64,000 bases of DNA from the NCBI GenBank assembly GCA_009780585.1, contig WQZS01000002.1:186001-250000 (forward strand), written 5' to 3'. Below the pieces are notes generated by a model. It saw only the letters and a list, made by a program, of their open reading frames with translations. It was not told the DNA's origin and made no database searches. This DNA comes from Defluviitaleaceae bacterium. GTDB taxonomy: Bacteria > Bacillota > Clostridia > Lachnospirales > WQUN01. Position numbers and translations under genes: made by a program. Below are positions 42,661 through 51,971 of the stretch, piece by piece. Every line of letters begins with the position of its first letter. The stretch's first letter is position 1.

Positions 42661-44226
42661 ATGGCTATCATAAAACCAAGGCTACCGGAAATAAATTGCC
42701 GAACTTGCGGAGGAAAACTCAGACCTAAAAATATTTTTTGCACAAAATGCGGGGATATGGTGGCAAGCGGGCGCCGTTGCGCTTCATGTTATCATCTGCT
42801 TGAGGAGTACGATATTTTTTGCGGGGCATGTGGAATAAGGTGCGTGGAAATAAAAAACCAAGAAACCGTGAAACCCCTTGATGAAGAAGAAATAAAAGCA
42901 ACTAAAATTTCCGAACATTGGATTGCGCACAGAAGTGATTTACATATGCTCGGAAATGTAAAATATACAAAAAAAAATATTGATCTCCATATATATCCGC
43001 CTTACGATATTGGCATCGGATATTATAAAGGACATATTTATAAAGTGAATAAAGATGATAAAGATAACTCCGTTATTTTATATAGAATAAACCAAAAAAC
43101 GTCTAAAATAAGCCATACAATTAAATTGGATCATGATTATGGAAATATTTACGGTGTTAACAGATGCGGTATATTTTTTGTAAAAAATGTAGATGGATAC
43201 TTAAAATCATACGCAGAAAAGATAAAGTTATCGGATGGTTGGGAACACTCCGGAGAGCAAACCTATACTATAACAAACATCGGTTTTGATGGTACATTTT
43301 TGGGTCAAGTGCAGATAAAATCCGAATATTATTTTCATAATGAAATGAATTGGGAAATATACCAAGGACAACCGGAATGGATATTTATATTAAATGATAC
43401 CATTTATTACACATACGGTTATGGGGTAAAAAGCGTAAACATAACAAGCGGAAAAGAAAATATTATCTATGAATTTAATGATCTTAATTTACTAAACGAT
43501 ATGAATGGAGGAAAAATAGCGGCTCAATCTGAAGCTGTAAAGATTAAATTCGTTCTCGCTGATACCGATTATATTTATTTTAACATTACTATAAATAAGG
43601 AATATATCAAATATGACATGAATATTTTTAATAATTTAAAAAACAATGATAATTATTGGTATAGATACAACAACATAACAAGTGAAATCGAATGTATCAG
43701 CTCAACCTGTATAGACTTGTTTGATATCTTTACAAAGCCGGAAATGTTTTTAAAGAATATATACGATCCCATTAAAAATGAATGGGCTGATAATCCAAAA
43801 TTTAAAAATGATTTGTCTTATATTAATATTCGGGTCATTGATATAGTTAACGGTATTATGTGGATTTCGCATAAAAATAACAACAATATTTTAGAAGCTC
43901 GAAGCATCTGTATTACACCCGGCCATTCTACCAACCAAATTTTGGAGTGGCAGTTTGATACGTGGGGCGAAAATGTTTATTTTGATGGTAATTATATGAT
44001 CATCGCTAATAACCTCGGAAGATTACTTAGTGTTTATGACAAATTAGGGAATGTATTAATTAAACAACATAGTACTTATTACGCAAATTATATGTTTATA
44101 GCCGGAGATTATATTTACGGAGGTTTTAACGTTGGCGGAAATTCAGAAGAAATGAATCGTATAAAAATTTCCAACGGTATTAAATTAAAGGTTGAATCCG
44201 CTCCTGAGATTTATAGAACTGTATAA
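42661..44226 (+). CDS. Double zinc-ribbon protein with a predicted beta-propeller-like body
   Basis: 521 residues. Residues 12-65 carry four CxxC knuckles (CRTCGGKLRPKNIFCTKCG and CASCYHLLEEYDIFCGACG), a DZANK-type double zinc ribbon. The remaining 400 residues are a Tyr/Asn/Ile-rich series of short beta repeats (IYKVNKDDKDNSVILYRINQ, IYYTYGYGVKSVNITSGKENIIYEF, YIYFNITINKEYIKYD), resembling DUF5050/YWTD-like propellers. No catalytic residues recognised. Very AT-rich. Between the membrane protein and the KAP NTPase, it may be a sensor or scaffold. Confidence 0.7.
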   Translation: MAIIKPRLPEINCRTCGGKLRPKNIFCTKCGDMVASGRRCASCYHLLEEYDIFCGACGIRCVEIKNQETVKPLDEEEIKATKISEHWIAHRSDLHMLGNVKYTKKNIDLHIYPPYDIGIGYYKGHIYKVNKDDKDNSVILYRINQKTSKISHTIKLDHDYGNIYGVNRCGIFFVKNVDGYLKSYAEKIKLSDGWEHSGEQTYTITNIGFDGTFLGQVQIKSEYYFHNEMNWEIYQGQPEWIFILNDTIYYTYGYGVKSVNITSGKENIIYEFNDLNLLNDMNGGKIAAQSEAVKIKFVLADTDYIYFNITINKEYIKYDMNIFNNLKNNDNYWYRYNNITSEIECISSTCIDLFDIFTKPEMFLKNIYDPIKNEWADNPKFKNDLSYINIRVIDIVNGIMWISHKNNNNILEARSICITPGHSTNQILEWQFDTWGENVYFDGNYMIIANNLGRLLSVYDKLGNVLIKQHSTYYANYMFIAGDYIYGGFNVGGNSEEMNRIKISNGIKLKVESAPEIYRTV

Positions 44227-44247
44227 AATAAAAAATGAGGAATAATT

Positions 44248-45969
44248 ATGACAAAAAAATTTTTAGGTGTCACAGATTTACCGCGCAAAAAAGATACGGA
44301 AGACCTGCTTAATGTTGACGCTTATATAAAAGGGTTGTGTGAGTTTATAAAAACTTGCAAAACCCCCATGTCCATTGCCCTACAGGGTGATTGGGGTAGC
44401 GGTAAATCTTCTTTTTTAAACCAAATAGAAGAAAACATGATGGAGAACGAAATTAAAGTAATATTTTTTAATACATGGCAATATTCGCAAATGAACAAAG
44501 ATGATAATTTGGCTAAAATATTCATAACATCGCTATTAAATGATATGGGGCTTGAAGACAAAACAAAAAGAAAAATAAGCGAAACGGTTATGCACATAGG
44601 CCGGTCGGTAATTAATAAATATGTAGGAGATGAAAAATTATTTGATACATTGATGGATTGCGAAACAGGTATTAAACGTATTAAAAGTTTAAAAGACAAT
44701 TTTAAGGAATCCATATCAGAGGCGATCGCTGTTAACGCAAAAAAATATGGAAAGGAAAACATAGATTTATCCAATGAACGCTTGGTGATACTCGTAGATG
44801 ACTTGGATCGTCTTAATCCCAGCGTTGCGGTGGAGTTATTAGAAGTTATCAAACTATTTTTAGATGTCGAACAATGCGTTTTTGTGTTGGCAATTGATTA
44901 TGATGTCGTCGTCCAAGGTGTAAGAACAAAATTCGGTAAGGATATTTCCATTGATAAATGCCGTAGCTTTTTCGATAAGATTATACAACTCCCTTTTTAT
45001 ATGCCGGTTGAAATGTACAAACTCGAAAAAATGGTAAAAGAATACTTAGGTGAAAAAATTAGAAAAGAACATATCGAAAAATTAAGCGCTTTCGCCGAAT
45101 TGGTTATTGGCGCGAATCCGCGGGCATTTAAACGTTTAGTCAATTCATTCCTTTTATTGGAAATTATACAAAATAATTTACACGGTTCCATAAATACCCA
45201 TACTCTTCCTTATAATGAAGAGGATTATGCGATTCTTTTATGTGTGCTTTGTATACAAATCAATCATCCACAATTATATAGTTTTCTCTCCGAACCCGAA
45301 GCATGGCTTGAACAAGTAAAAAATGACGATGGTTTTCTTCCTAAAAATGAAAACGAAGATTTTGAAGCAAACGATGTCCTTCGTGAAAAATTGTCTTATT
45401 TTTCAGATGAAAAAATGGAAGATAAATATTTTGGATTAATTTTAAATATATTATCTGCTTTGGATGGTATATTGAACAGCCTTTTTTCAAAAAGCACTAA
45501 AAACAATAATAAATATGACCATTTGTCTCGAGTTATCAACCTTTCCGCGGTGACACACCGCGAAAATACTAATACTTCGGCAAAGCAAGGCCGCCGTTCT
45601 ACCCCCGTTACAATCAAAATAAATAAAGATGAATCAAGTTATCAAGTAGCACACGAAGCATATAAAACCGTTGCGGAAACCCTATTAAAAGAACACCAAG
45701 ATAAAATTGCCGATTGTTTAAATAAATTGGGGAGATTTTTAACTACAGACCCGAACCGGAAAAATGGATTTTTTGGTACCGAAGGCAAGCAAAAACGTAA
45801 ATTAAACCAAATTTATTTAACCGAAGACAATCAAAAAAATACGGTGTTCATCGGTATCCATTCAAGCACGGAAGCAAAGCGTTTGCAATTATCCGAATTG
45901 CTTCGAGTATTGAACATTAATAAAGGTTTTGTAATTTGGAAGGACGCTCAAGGAGAATTTGAATTATAA
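44248..45969 (+). CDS. KAP-family P-loop NTPase
   Basis: 573 residues. Walker A QGDWGSGKSS at 46-55, then IFFNTWQYSQ; Walker B VILVDDLDRLNPSVAVELLEVIKLFL near residues 178-200; sensor FVLAIDYDVVVQGV and the downstream NPRAFKRLVNSFLLL. These are the KAP (Kidins220/ARMS-PifA) NTPase signatures. Unlike many KAP proteins it shows no membrane helices inserted in the NTPase domain. PifA, a family member, excludes phage T7. The C-terminal 200 residues are charged and unassigned. Last gene of its operon; a shared hairpin terminator lies downstream. Confidence 0.88.
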   Translation: MTKKFLGVTDLPRKKDTEDLLNVDAYIKGLCEFIKTCKTPMSIALQGDWGSGKSSFLNQIEENMMENEIKVIFFNTWQYSQMNKDDNLAKIFITSLLNDMGLEDKTKRKISETVMHIGRSVINKYVGDEKLFDTLMDCETGIKRIKSLKDNFKESISEAIAVNAKKYGKENIDLSNERLVILVDDLDRLNPSVAVELLEVIKLFLDVEQCVFVLAIDYDVVVQGVRTKFGKDISIDKCRSFFDKIIQLPFYMPVEMYKLEKMVKEYLGEKIRKEHIEKLSAFAELVIGANPRAFKRLVNSFLLLEIIQNNLHGSINTHTLPYNEEDYAILLCVLCIQINHPQLYSFLSEPEAWLEQVKNDDGFLPKNENEDFEANDVLREKLSYFSDEKMEDKYFGLILNILSALDGILNSLFSKSTKNNNKYDHLSRVINLSAVTHRENTNTSAKQGRRSTPVTIKINKDESSYQVAHEAYKTVAETLLKEHQDKIADCLNKLGRFLTTDPNRKNGFFGTEGKQKRKLNQIYLTEDNQKNTVFIGIHSSTEAKRLQLSELLRVLNINKGFVIWKDAQGEFEL

Positions 45970-46076
45970 ACAGGCTCCCTTTTTAATTAAACCGGTATGA
46001 TAATGGATTCATTACTATTTTTCTTCATGGTTTATGTTTTTTAATCTAATAATTTTAGATGTTGCTAATCAAAAAT

Positions 46077-46117
46077 AAAAAGACTGCTAACATTTTTTAC
46101 ATGAAAGCAGTCTTTAG
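46077..46117. terminator. Bidirectional terminator between the KAP gene and the Hsp70-VWA gene
   Basis: AAAAGACTGCT (46077-46087) pairs with AGCAGTCTTT (46106-46115) across an 18-base loop, with A and T runs on both sides. It separates two convergent operons. Confidence 0.8.
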
Positions 46118-46137
46118 TTTTTGTTCCTTATTTCGAA

Positions 46138-48222
46138 TTACAGCCTAATCAATTCCGCGATGCTCATCGCGATGTTATCCAAGATATCGAAAAACTTGTC
46201 GTTAAGGTCGTAATATTTCCCGTTCGGCTTGGTCACGGGGTCGTAAGCGTCGATACTCTCCCTGTCCTTACGCGCCACTACATAAGTCGTGACCGAATAT
46301 GCCGCCAGCATATCGCAGATGTTCGCTACGCTTTTGCCGCTCATGGTGGGGACGTGGGGCGGCGCGTCGGTGATGAGGATGAAGATGTTACGCGCCGTGC
46401 CGTCGTCGCGGTGGGATTTGAGCAGCTCTATCCCGGTTTCCAAAGCGTCCAATGATGACTCCGGGATGTCGCCGCCGTAGGTGCGCGGGATGTTCTTCAC
46501 TTGCTTTTGGAATTTGGGCACGTCGTCGGTAAAGTTGTATACGCTGGGCTTTTCTTTTTCGCCCAAGTCGCCGAAGCCGATGAGCCCCAGCTTGTATAGC
46601 GCACCCTTCGACGCGAGGATATTGGAGAATTCGATAGCGCGGTCCTTTACGCCGTTGATATAGGTATCCATGCTACCCGTAGTGTCGATGAGGAACACGA
46701 CGTTGACGCGGTCGGTACCCGCCACGCCGCGCATATCACGGGAAGGCGGGGGCGGCGCGGGCTTCGAACGGTCAAACTCGGCGCGTTCGGCGCGGCCGGT
46801 CGCCATGTCTTTGACGTAAACCTCGAAGATATTGTTCTCGTCGATGGCGTAGGTGATCTCAAGCTGCGTCGTACCGCTCAAGCCGGACAAGGCGACCGTA
46901 CCGATGTAACGGCGGTCGTCCTCGCGGTTTTGCTCCCATTGGTACACGTCCACGTTAACGCGGCTCGCCCCCGACATGCTGGCGAAGTTGGAATCCGTAT
47001 AGCGGCTGGGGATGGGGCTGCCCATGGGAATGATGGGGATGGGGCGGCGTTCCATGGTGGCGATGTTGGTGACCGCTTCCGTGCCGAACACTTGGCGGGA
47101 GATTTGCCCCACTTTCACGTTGGAATTGGGCAAGTGGATCAGGTAGTTGTAAATAGACGCGCCCATCGCCACGCTCTTGGCGGGGTCGGTGGCACGGTAG
47201 GGTTCCTTGATATAACCCGCCACCATGCGGCGCACCATGGGGATAAGCGTGGAACCGCCGACCAGTACGACCTTAGAAATTTCGTCGGCCTTCCTGTCCG
47301 CGCGCTTTAACGCTTCCTCGATGATGTCGCGGCTGCGGTCTACGTATTTGCGGATCAACGCTTCAAATTCCTCGCGGGTGATTTCGGCGTTTAAATTCTT
47401 GGGTACGCCGTCCACGATAATCAACGGATTTATCCGTACGGCTACTTTATTCGTGCCCGATAGTTTCTTCTTGGTTTGCTCGGCTTCCTGCTTCAACTTT
47501 TGCATGACGCGTTTGCGCTCGGCGTTATCCAAGTCGTCGAGGTCGATGCCGTTGGCTTCGGTAAAGGCGTTCTTCATCCAACGCACCAGTTCGGAATCGA
47601 AATCGTCGCCGCCCAAATTCATGTCGCCCACGTCGGAAAGCTCCTGGAAGGTTTCCTGCCCGTTTTCGTCCTGCGAAACCTGTAATACGCACGCGTCAAA
47701 CGTACCGCCGCCCAAGTCGTACACCAACAGCGTTTGGGCATACGATTGGCGGTAGCCGTATTCGATGGCGGCGGCGAGGGGTTCGGATAAAAGGTACACG
47801 TTCTTAAAGCCCGCCAACAGCCCCGCCTGCTTGGTGGCAAAAATTTGCCTGTCGTTAAAGTACGCGGGGTGCGTGACGACTACTTCGTCGAAGGTTTCCC
47901 CCGCTTGCTCCTCTGCGGCACGTTTTAACTTGCGCAAAATATCCGCGCTGATGTCTTCGGGCGTTTTCTCCATGTCGCCCAAGTGGATGGCGTCCCCCGA
48001 GCCCATCATCCGTTTGACCGAAAGGACGGTGCTTTCCGGGTACACAATCGCCCCCGCTTTGGCCTCCGCGCCCACGATGGTCCCCTCCGGGCCGTAACAC
48101 ACCACGGAGGGCAGGATTTCATCGGTGCCGTCCACTTTTACGACATCGAGGATGTCCTTCTTGTCGTTGTAGATAATCGCGACCGAGTTGGTGGTGCCTA
48201 AGTCAATGCCTAAGTAACCCAT
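46138..48222 (-). CDS. Hsp70-like chaperone fused to a C-terminal von Willebrand A domain
   Basis: 694 residues, ATG 48222 behind AGGAGG. The ATPase domain is canonical: IDLGTTNS (6-13), VKRMMGS with the catalytic Lys70, DLGGGTFD (169-176), GGDDFDSELVRW and VVLVGGSTLIPMVR. A short substrate-binding beta domain follows (about 385-490). In place of the helical lid there is a PPPPS linker and a VWA domain from about 504, with MIDAS DTTGS (513-517) and ILITDAPPH. VWA domains bind protein ligands through a metal. Last of nine genes in the minus-strand operon. This architecture is not the housekeeping dnaK. Confidence 0.9.
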   Translation of the reverse strand: MGYLGIDLGTTNSVAIIYNDKKDILDVVKVDGTDEILPSVVCYGPEGTIVGAEAKAGAIVYPESTVLSVKRMMGSGDAIHLGDMEKTPEDISADILRKLKRAAEEQAGETFDEVVVTHPAYFNDRQIFATKQAGLLAGFKNVYLLSEPLAAAIEYGYRQSYAQTLLVYDLGGGTFDACVLQVSQDENGQETFQELSDVGDMNLGGDDFDSELVRWMKNAFTEANGIDLDDLDNAERKRVMQKLKQEAEQTKKKLSGTNKVAVRINPLIIVDGVPKNLNAEITREEFEALIRKYVDRSRDIIEEALKRADRKADEISKVVLVGGSTLIPMVRRMVAGYIKEPYRATDPAKSVAMGASIYNYLIHLPNSNVKVGQISRQVFGTEAVTNIATMERRPIPIIPMGSPIPSRYTDSNFASMSGASRVNVDVYQWEQNREDDRRYIGTVALSGLSGTTQLEITYAIDENNIFEVYVKDMATGRAERAEFDRSKPAPPPPSRDMRGVAGTDRVNVVFLIDTTGSMDTYINGVKDRAIEFSNILASKGALYKLGLIGFGDLGEKEKPSVYNFTDDVPKFQKQVKNIPRTYGGDIPESSLDALETGIELLKSHRDDGTARNIFILITDAPPHVPTMSGKSVANICDMLAAYSVTTYVVARKDRESIDAYDPVTKPNGKYYDLNDKFFDILDNIAMSIAELIRL

Positions 48223-48236
48223 GGTTTTCCTCCTAT

Positions 48237-48467
48237 TTATGCCGCATGAGCTGTGTATTCCACGATTGCCACTTCTTTGATTAAACTTTCCAGCTTGTCG
48301 ATAATCATTTCCACATTTTGCATTACATCATCCGTAAAATATACTTCCCCGCATTGGCCGCACACCCAAGACGGTACGCGTTTTACGATAATTACGGAAT
48401 TATCCAGCGTTACGGCATGGGTTTTTTCAACGGGTTGTGTTTTTCCCATACAACGGAAGCAATCCAT
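48237..48467 (-). CDS. YgiT-type zinc finger protein (MqsA-like antitoxin N-domain)
   Basis: 76 residues. CFRCMGK at the N-terminus and WVCGQCGEVYF give two CxxC pairs, the YgiT zinc finger; the C-terminal helix VEMIIDKLESLIKEVAI resembles stand-alone YgiT proteins. Such proteins commonly pair with DUF4258 proteins. It starts three bases after the DUF4258 stop. Confidence 0.85.
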   Translation of the reverse strand: MDCFRCMGKTQPVEKTHAVTLDNSVIIVKRVPSWVCGQCGEVYFTDDVMQNVEMIIDKLESLIKEVAIVEYTAHAA

Positions 48468-48470
48468 CGG

Positions 48471-48794
48471 TTATTGCCCCTTTCTTGTTTTATAATCGCT
48501 TTCCCATTGGTTTATGTCGGGGCGGTACGCGGTAATTATACTGCACAAAACACCCGCGTTAACCCCCACCACAATATGCAACGGTTGATTATACGCATAA
48601 TAACCTAAAATCAAACAACTCGGGAAAGGAGTGTCGTCGGTGTATTGCTTTATTATTTCCCCATTATATATACATTCAAGCAAATCCATACGTCTGATGC
48701 CGCGTTCGCGCAAACGCGCAGCCACATGCTCCGTCCATATGACTTTTCCCTCAGATATAAGCGTTATGATTTGGGATAAGTTAATTGCGGGCAT
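48471..48794 (-). CDS. DUF4258 protein, putative toxin partner
   Basis: 107 residues. The family pattern is present: VIWTEHVAARLRERGIRRMDLLECIYNGEIIKQY followed by HIVVGVNAGVLCSIITAYRPD. DUF4258 proteins resemble RelE/MqsR-like folds and usually sit beside a YgiT zinc finger gene, as here, so I infer a toxin-antitoxin-like pair. The start overlaps the GNAT stop by 14 bases. Confidence 0.8.
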   Translation of the reverse strand: MPAINLSQIITLISEGKVIWTEHVAARLRERGIRRMDLLECIYNGEIIKQYTDDTPFPSCLILGYYAYNQPLHIVVGVNAGVLCSIITAYRPDINQWESDYKTRKGQ

Positions 48795-49317
48795 TTATGT
48801 ATTCCTCTGCCAAGATTGCATAAACCGCTTCATCCACCCATTCTTTATCCACCCGCGCCCAAAAGCCTTTGACATACAACGCTTCGCGGCGCATACCATT
48901 GCGCTCCATGATACGGTAGGAACCGTAGTTGGGGGCGGCGCAGGGGGTTTTGATGCGGCGCAGGTTCAAGTCCTCGAAGCCGTAACGGATGAGTTCGCCG
49001 CACAGCTCCGTGCCGTAGCCTTTTTTCCAATGGTCCATATGAAGAATCCAACCCAATTCGGCGGTGTCGTTCGCGTCATCGGGGTAGATGCCGCAGGAAC
49101 CGATGACCGCGCCGGTTTCCGTCAGGACGACGGCGAAGTCCTTCCCCTGTTTGGTTTGGGATAAAAACCAGCGGGTATCGTCCTCGGTGTTGGGGCCCCA
49201 CGCCATGAAGCGGACATTTACCAGATTGGACGCCCACGCATGAACGGCGGCGAAATCGCCGGGTGTGAAGGGACGCAAAGTTAGGCGTTCGGTAGTTAAA
49301 GTATCGCGGTAGGTCAT
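48781..49317 (-). CDS. GNAT-family N-acetyltransferase (RimJ/RimL-like)
   Basis: 178 residues. TERLTLRPFTPGDFAAVHAWASN is the RimJ/RimL opening; GSCGIYPDDANDTAELGWILHMDHWKKGYGTELCGELIRYGFEDLNLRRIKT holds the acetyl-CoA loop, and NYGSYRIMERNGMRREA the C-terminal signature. These enzymes acetylate protein N-termini or small amines or antibiotics. The substrate is unknown. Ten bases after the Nudix gene stop. Confidence 0.9.
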   Translation of the reverse strand: MTYRDTLTTERLTLRPFTPGDFAAVHAWASNLVNVRFMAWGPNTEDDTRWFLSQTKQGKDFAVVLTETGAVIGSCGIYPDDANDTAELGWILHMDHWKKGYGTELCGELIRYGFEDLNLRRIKTPCAAPNYGSYRIMERNGMRREALYVKGFWARVDKEWVDEAVYAILAEEYINARN

Positions 49318-49327
49318 GTCGGACTCC

Positions 49328-50317
49328 TTATTTTACCAATTTATTTTTCAATATTTTTAATTCCTCGCGTACGAAATATCCCGTTTCTACCATATACGCA
49401 ATATCTTGCAAGGTTGCGGCTTTTGCGTCCATGGTTTCGCCTTTTTGCGGGATAAAATCGGTTAAGTCGAAGTTGTGGCGGAACAGCCAGTTATCCCAAA
49501 AGGCGTTTTCCTCCCGCACGGTGCGGAACAGCTCGGCGGCTTCGATACATTCGGGGGGTAGGATTACACCCGTTTCTTCTTTGACTTCGCGGGCGGCGGC
49601 TTGGCGGCTGGTTTCCCCCGCGGCTGCGCTGCCGGAGGTGATTTCCCACATGCCGGGGCTGCCCAGCTTGGTAAGGCAACGGCGAGTGCTTATAAATTCG
49701 CCTTTCGCGTTCATCACCCACGCGCGCACCACGGTGTGGTAGGTGCCGGGTGGCTTGGGGTCGCCGCGTTTGTGTGTGACGCCCAAGGGGTTACGGTCGG
49801 CGTCCAGTAAATCCCAATATTCATCCGGGGTGTTGCGCGCCAGCCAGCGTTGCATTTCGGCGAACAGTACGGGTAGGATTTCGGGGTAGGTCATGGTGTC
49901 GGGGAGGGTGTCGAAGGCTTTGATTTCCGCCATTTCATAGGTTGGGTCAAGCGCGCCGAATTTTTCCACATCGGCAAGGTAGGCTTGCCCGTTACCCTTT
50001 GATATGCCGCTCCGATGCACGGTGTAATCAAAAGCGGGGTGCAAATGAAACTTTTCCGCGCCCGTTTCCTCCCGCAGCTCGCGCTCGGCACATTGGAAGG
50101 GCGTTTCACCCGGCTCAATACGTCCGCCCGCGGTTTCGAATGTCGTGCGCTCCTTGTGGCGGGCGTAGAGCCATTGCCAGCGGAGCGGATTGCCGGAGGA
50201 AGTGTCGCCCTTTCCAACCCCGGAAGGAACCGCTTGGCGGGTGAAGATAACGGTATATTTATAATCGTTGAAAGTATTGTAAGGGTATGTTTTTGTTAAT
50301 AAACCCCCGTGGGTCAT
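49328..50317 (-). CDS. Tandem Nudix hydrolase
   Basis: 329 residues with two Nudix boxes. The first, GGRIEPGETPFQCAERELREETGA, is at about residues 64-87, in a domain resembling YtkD-type 8-oxo-dGTPases. The second, SGSAAAGETSRQAAAREVKEETGV, is at about 222-245, in a domain with the DLLDADRNPLGVTHKRGD opening seen in IPP-isomerase-like Nudix proteins. Both keep the REVKEE-type metal ligands. Nudix enzymes hydrolyse nucleoside diphosphate derivatives. Translation is coupled to the upstream Hsp70 (ATGA overlap). Two-domain fusions of this type are uncommon. Confidence 0.88.
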   Translation of the reverse strand: MTHGGLLTKTYPYNTFNDYKYTVIFTRQAVPSGVGKGDTSSGNPLRWQWLYARHKERTTFETAGGRIEPGETPFQCAERELREETGAEKFHLHPAFDYTVHRSGISKGNGQAYLADVEKFGALDPTYEMAEIKAFDTLPDTMTYPEILPVLFAEMQRWLARNTPDEYWDLLDADRNPLGVTHKRGDPKPPGTYHTVVRAWVMNAKGEFISTRRCLTKLGSPGMWEITSGSAAAGETSRQAAAREVKEETGVILPPECIEAAELFRTVREENAFWDNWLFRHNFDLTDFIPQKGETMDAKAATLQDIAYMVETGYFVREELKILKNKLVK

Positions 50318-51957
50318 GATTTAATCCCCAACTCCGTCTTAACAAACCTTTCCGGTGAAAACGCTTCGCTAAACCCGCTCGACGGCCATTCCGCGCCGAA
50401 GCCCACGTCCTCCACGCGTCCATGCACCAAGCCGCCTTCTTCCTCCACCATTAACGTGATGCGCAGTTTTGTCTTGCCGCTGGGGCGTACGGGCAAGCCT
50501 TTAATGGAAACTTCACCGATGGGTTTGCACGCTTCGAAGGGGTCGTCGGCTTGCACACGCTCCAGGATTTTGAGCGCGAAGCCCGTCATTTCCTCGGGGG
50601 TGTTGCCGCTTAGCGTGAATACATGGCTTTTCTTCGCCAGCGCGTAGAACGTACCCCGCCGTATCATGGTGAAGAATTTCTTCTCACGCCCTGTATCGAT
50701 TTCCAAGCCGATGTCGTGGGGTACGGTGACTTCGAAGGCGACGGTGACCTTTTCCGATTCCATATCGGGGTGAGAGAGCAAGCCCATCTTCATGGCGGCG
50801 TAGTAGGTCGCGCCGAGGGAAATGTCCAGCGCGGGCCGTTCGGATGAATAAATTTTGCCTTCGTCACTAAAAATATCCAAAAGCATTTCCCGCACCCAGG
50901 GCATTTGCGACGAGCCGCCTTCCAGCAGTACGCGGTCGATATCGTCGGGCGTCAAACCGCCGGTATAGGTTTCGCGCAGGGCCTTGAGGACGAGTTTGCG
51001 GGTCTTGTTAATGAAGGGATTGATGAGCTCATGAAATTCCTCCCGGGTTATTTGTTCCACAAACGGCGGGATGCAGAACGTAAACGGGATGCGGAAACGC
51101 CCGACGCCGCTGAGGCGCTCCTTGGCTTCCCGCGCGCGGGCGACCAGCTCAACACGGTTCTCTATGGCCAGGTCTTGCAGGGTTTGGCCGGTTTTGGCTT
51201 GAATGAAACCGGCGCAGGCTTCTACTAGCGTATCGTCGATATCGTCGCCGCCGTGGTGCGCCTCGCCGCCTTGGGAAATGACGGCTAGTTTTATACGTGC
51301 CTCATCGCGTTCGGCTACGTGGAAAAGCGTGATGTCCAGCGTGCCGCCGCCGAAGTCGAAGACCATGATTTTTTCGTCTTTTTTTAAGGTATTGCGGAAA
51401 TTATAGGCGAGCGCGGCGGCGTTGGGTTCTTTAATTAAGCAAATCAGCTTGTCCGCCAAGCCCGCGATTTCACACGCGCGCATGGTGGCCTTTTGCGCCG
51501 CGTCGTCGAAGTCGTAGGGCACGCAAACGACCAAGCCCGCGATTTCGGCCTTGGGGTTGAGGTTTTGGGCGTGGCCGACGAGTTCGCTTAACAGCTTGGC
51601 GGAAATTTCTTCGGGTAAGTATTTTTTACCGCCCAAAGTTACCGTCGCGTTCGTACCCATCTTACGCTTGATGGAGCGCACGGTGGTTTCGGGGTACATC
51701 TTCATGGAGCGGTAGGCTTCCTCGCCGATGACCCATTCGTCCTCGTCACCGTTTTCCCCCTCGCGGAACTGTACCACGCTGGGCAGGGGAACCTTGCCGA
51801 AGCCGTTGGAAATATCTATGGGTTCGGGCTTGCCGCCGGCGTTGTCCCAATAACTGATGACGGAGTGGGTCGTGCCCAAGTCAATGCCGAGGATGTACCA
51901 ATCCTCGGGCAGGGTGCCTTTATCGTCTATTTGCTTGCGGTAGTCTTCCCAGGTCAT
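50314..51957 (-). CDS. Hsp70-like chaperone, lidless short form
   Basis: 547 residues. After a 20-residue N-terminal tail come IDLGTTHS (25-32), VRSIKRKMGT with Lys97, VCVPYDF, DFGGGTLD (201-208), GGDDIDD and LEGGSSQMPWVR: an intact ATPase core. The last 150 residues form a short beta domain (VTVPHDIGLEIDTGREKKFFTMIRRGT) without the helical lid, so peptide binding would differ from DnaK. The N-terminal tail MTWEDYRKQ... parallels that of the degenerate Hsp70 at 52594, suggesting common descent. Fourth gene of the operon. Confidence 0.92.
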   Translation of the reverse strand: MTWEDYRKQIDDKGTLPEDWYILGIDLGTTHSVISYWDNAGGKPEPIDISNGFGKVPLPSVVQFREGENGDEDEWVIGEEAYRSMKMYPETTVRSIKRKMGTNATVTLGGKKYLPEEISAKLLSELVGHAQNLNPKAEIAGLVVCVPYDFDDAAQKATMRACEIAGLADKLICLIKEPNAAALAYNFRNTLKKDEKIMVFDFGGGTLDITLFHVAERDEARIKLAVISQGGEAHHGGDDIDDTLVEACAGFIQAKTGQTLQDLAIENRVELVARAREAKERLSGVGRFRIPFTFCIPPFVEQITREEFHELINPFINKTRKLVLKALRETYTGGLTPDDIDRVLLEGGSSQMPWVREMLLDIFSDEGKIYSSERPALDISLGATYYAAMKMGLLSHPDMESEKVTVAFEVTVPHDIGLEIDTGREKKFFTMIRRGTFYALAKKSHVFTLSGNTPEEMTGFALKILERVQADDPFEACKPIGEVSIKGLPVRPSGKTKLRITLMVEEEGGLVHGRVEDVGFGAEWPSSGFSEAFSPERFVKTELGIKS

Positions 51958-51971
51958 GGCGGGTGTCCTTT

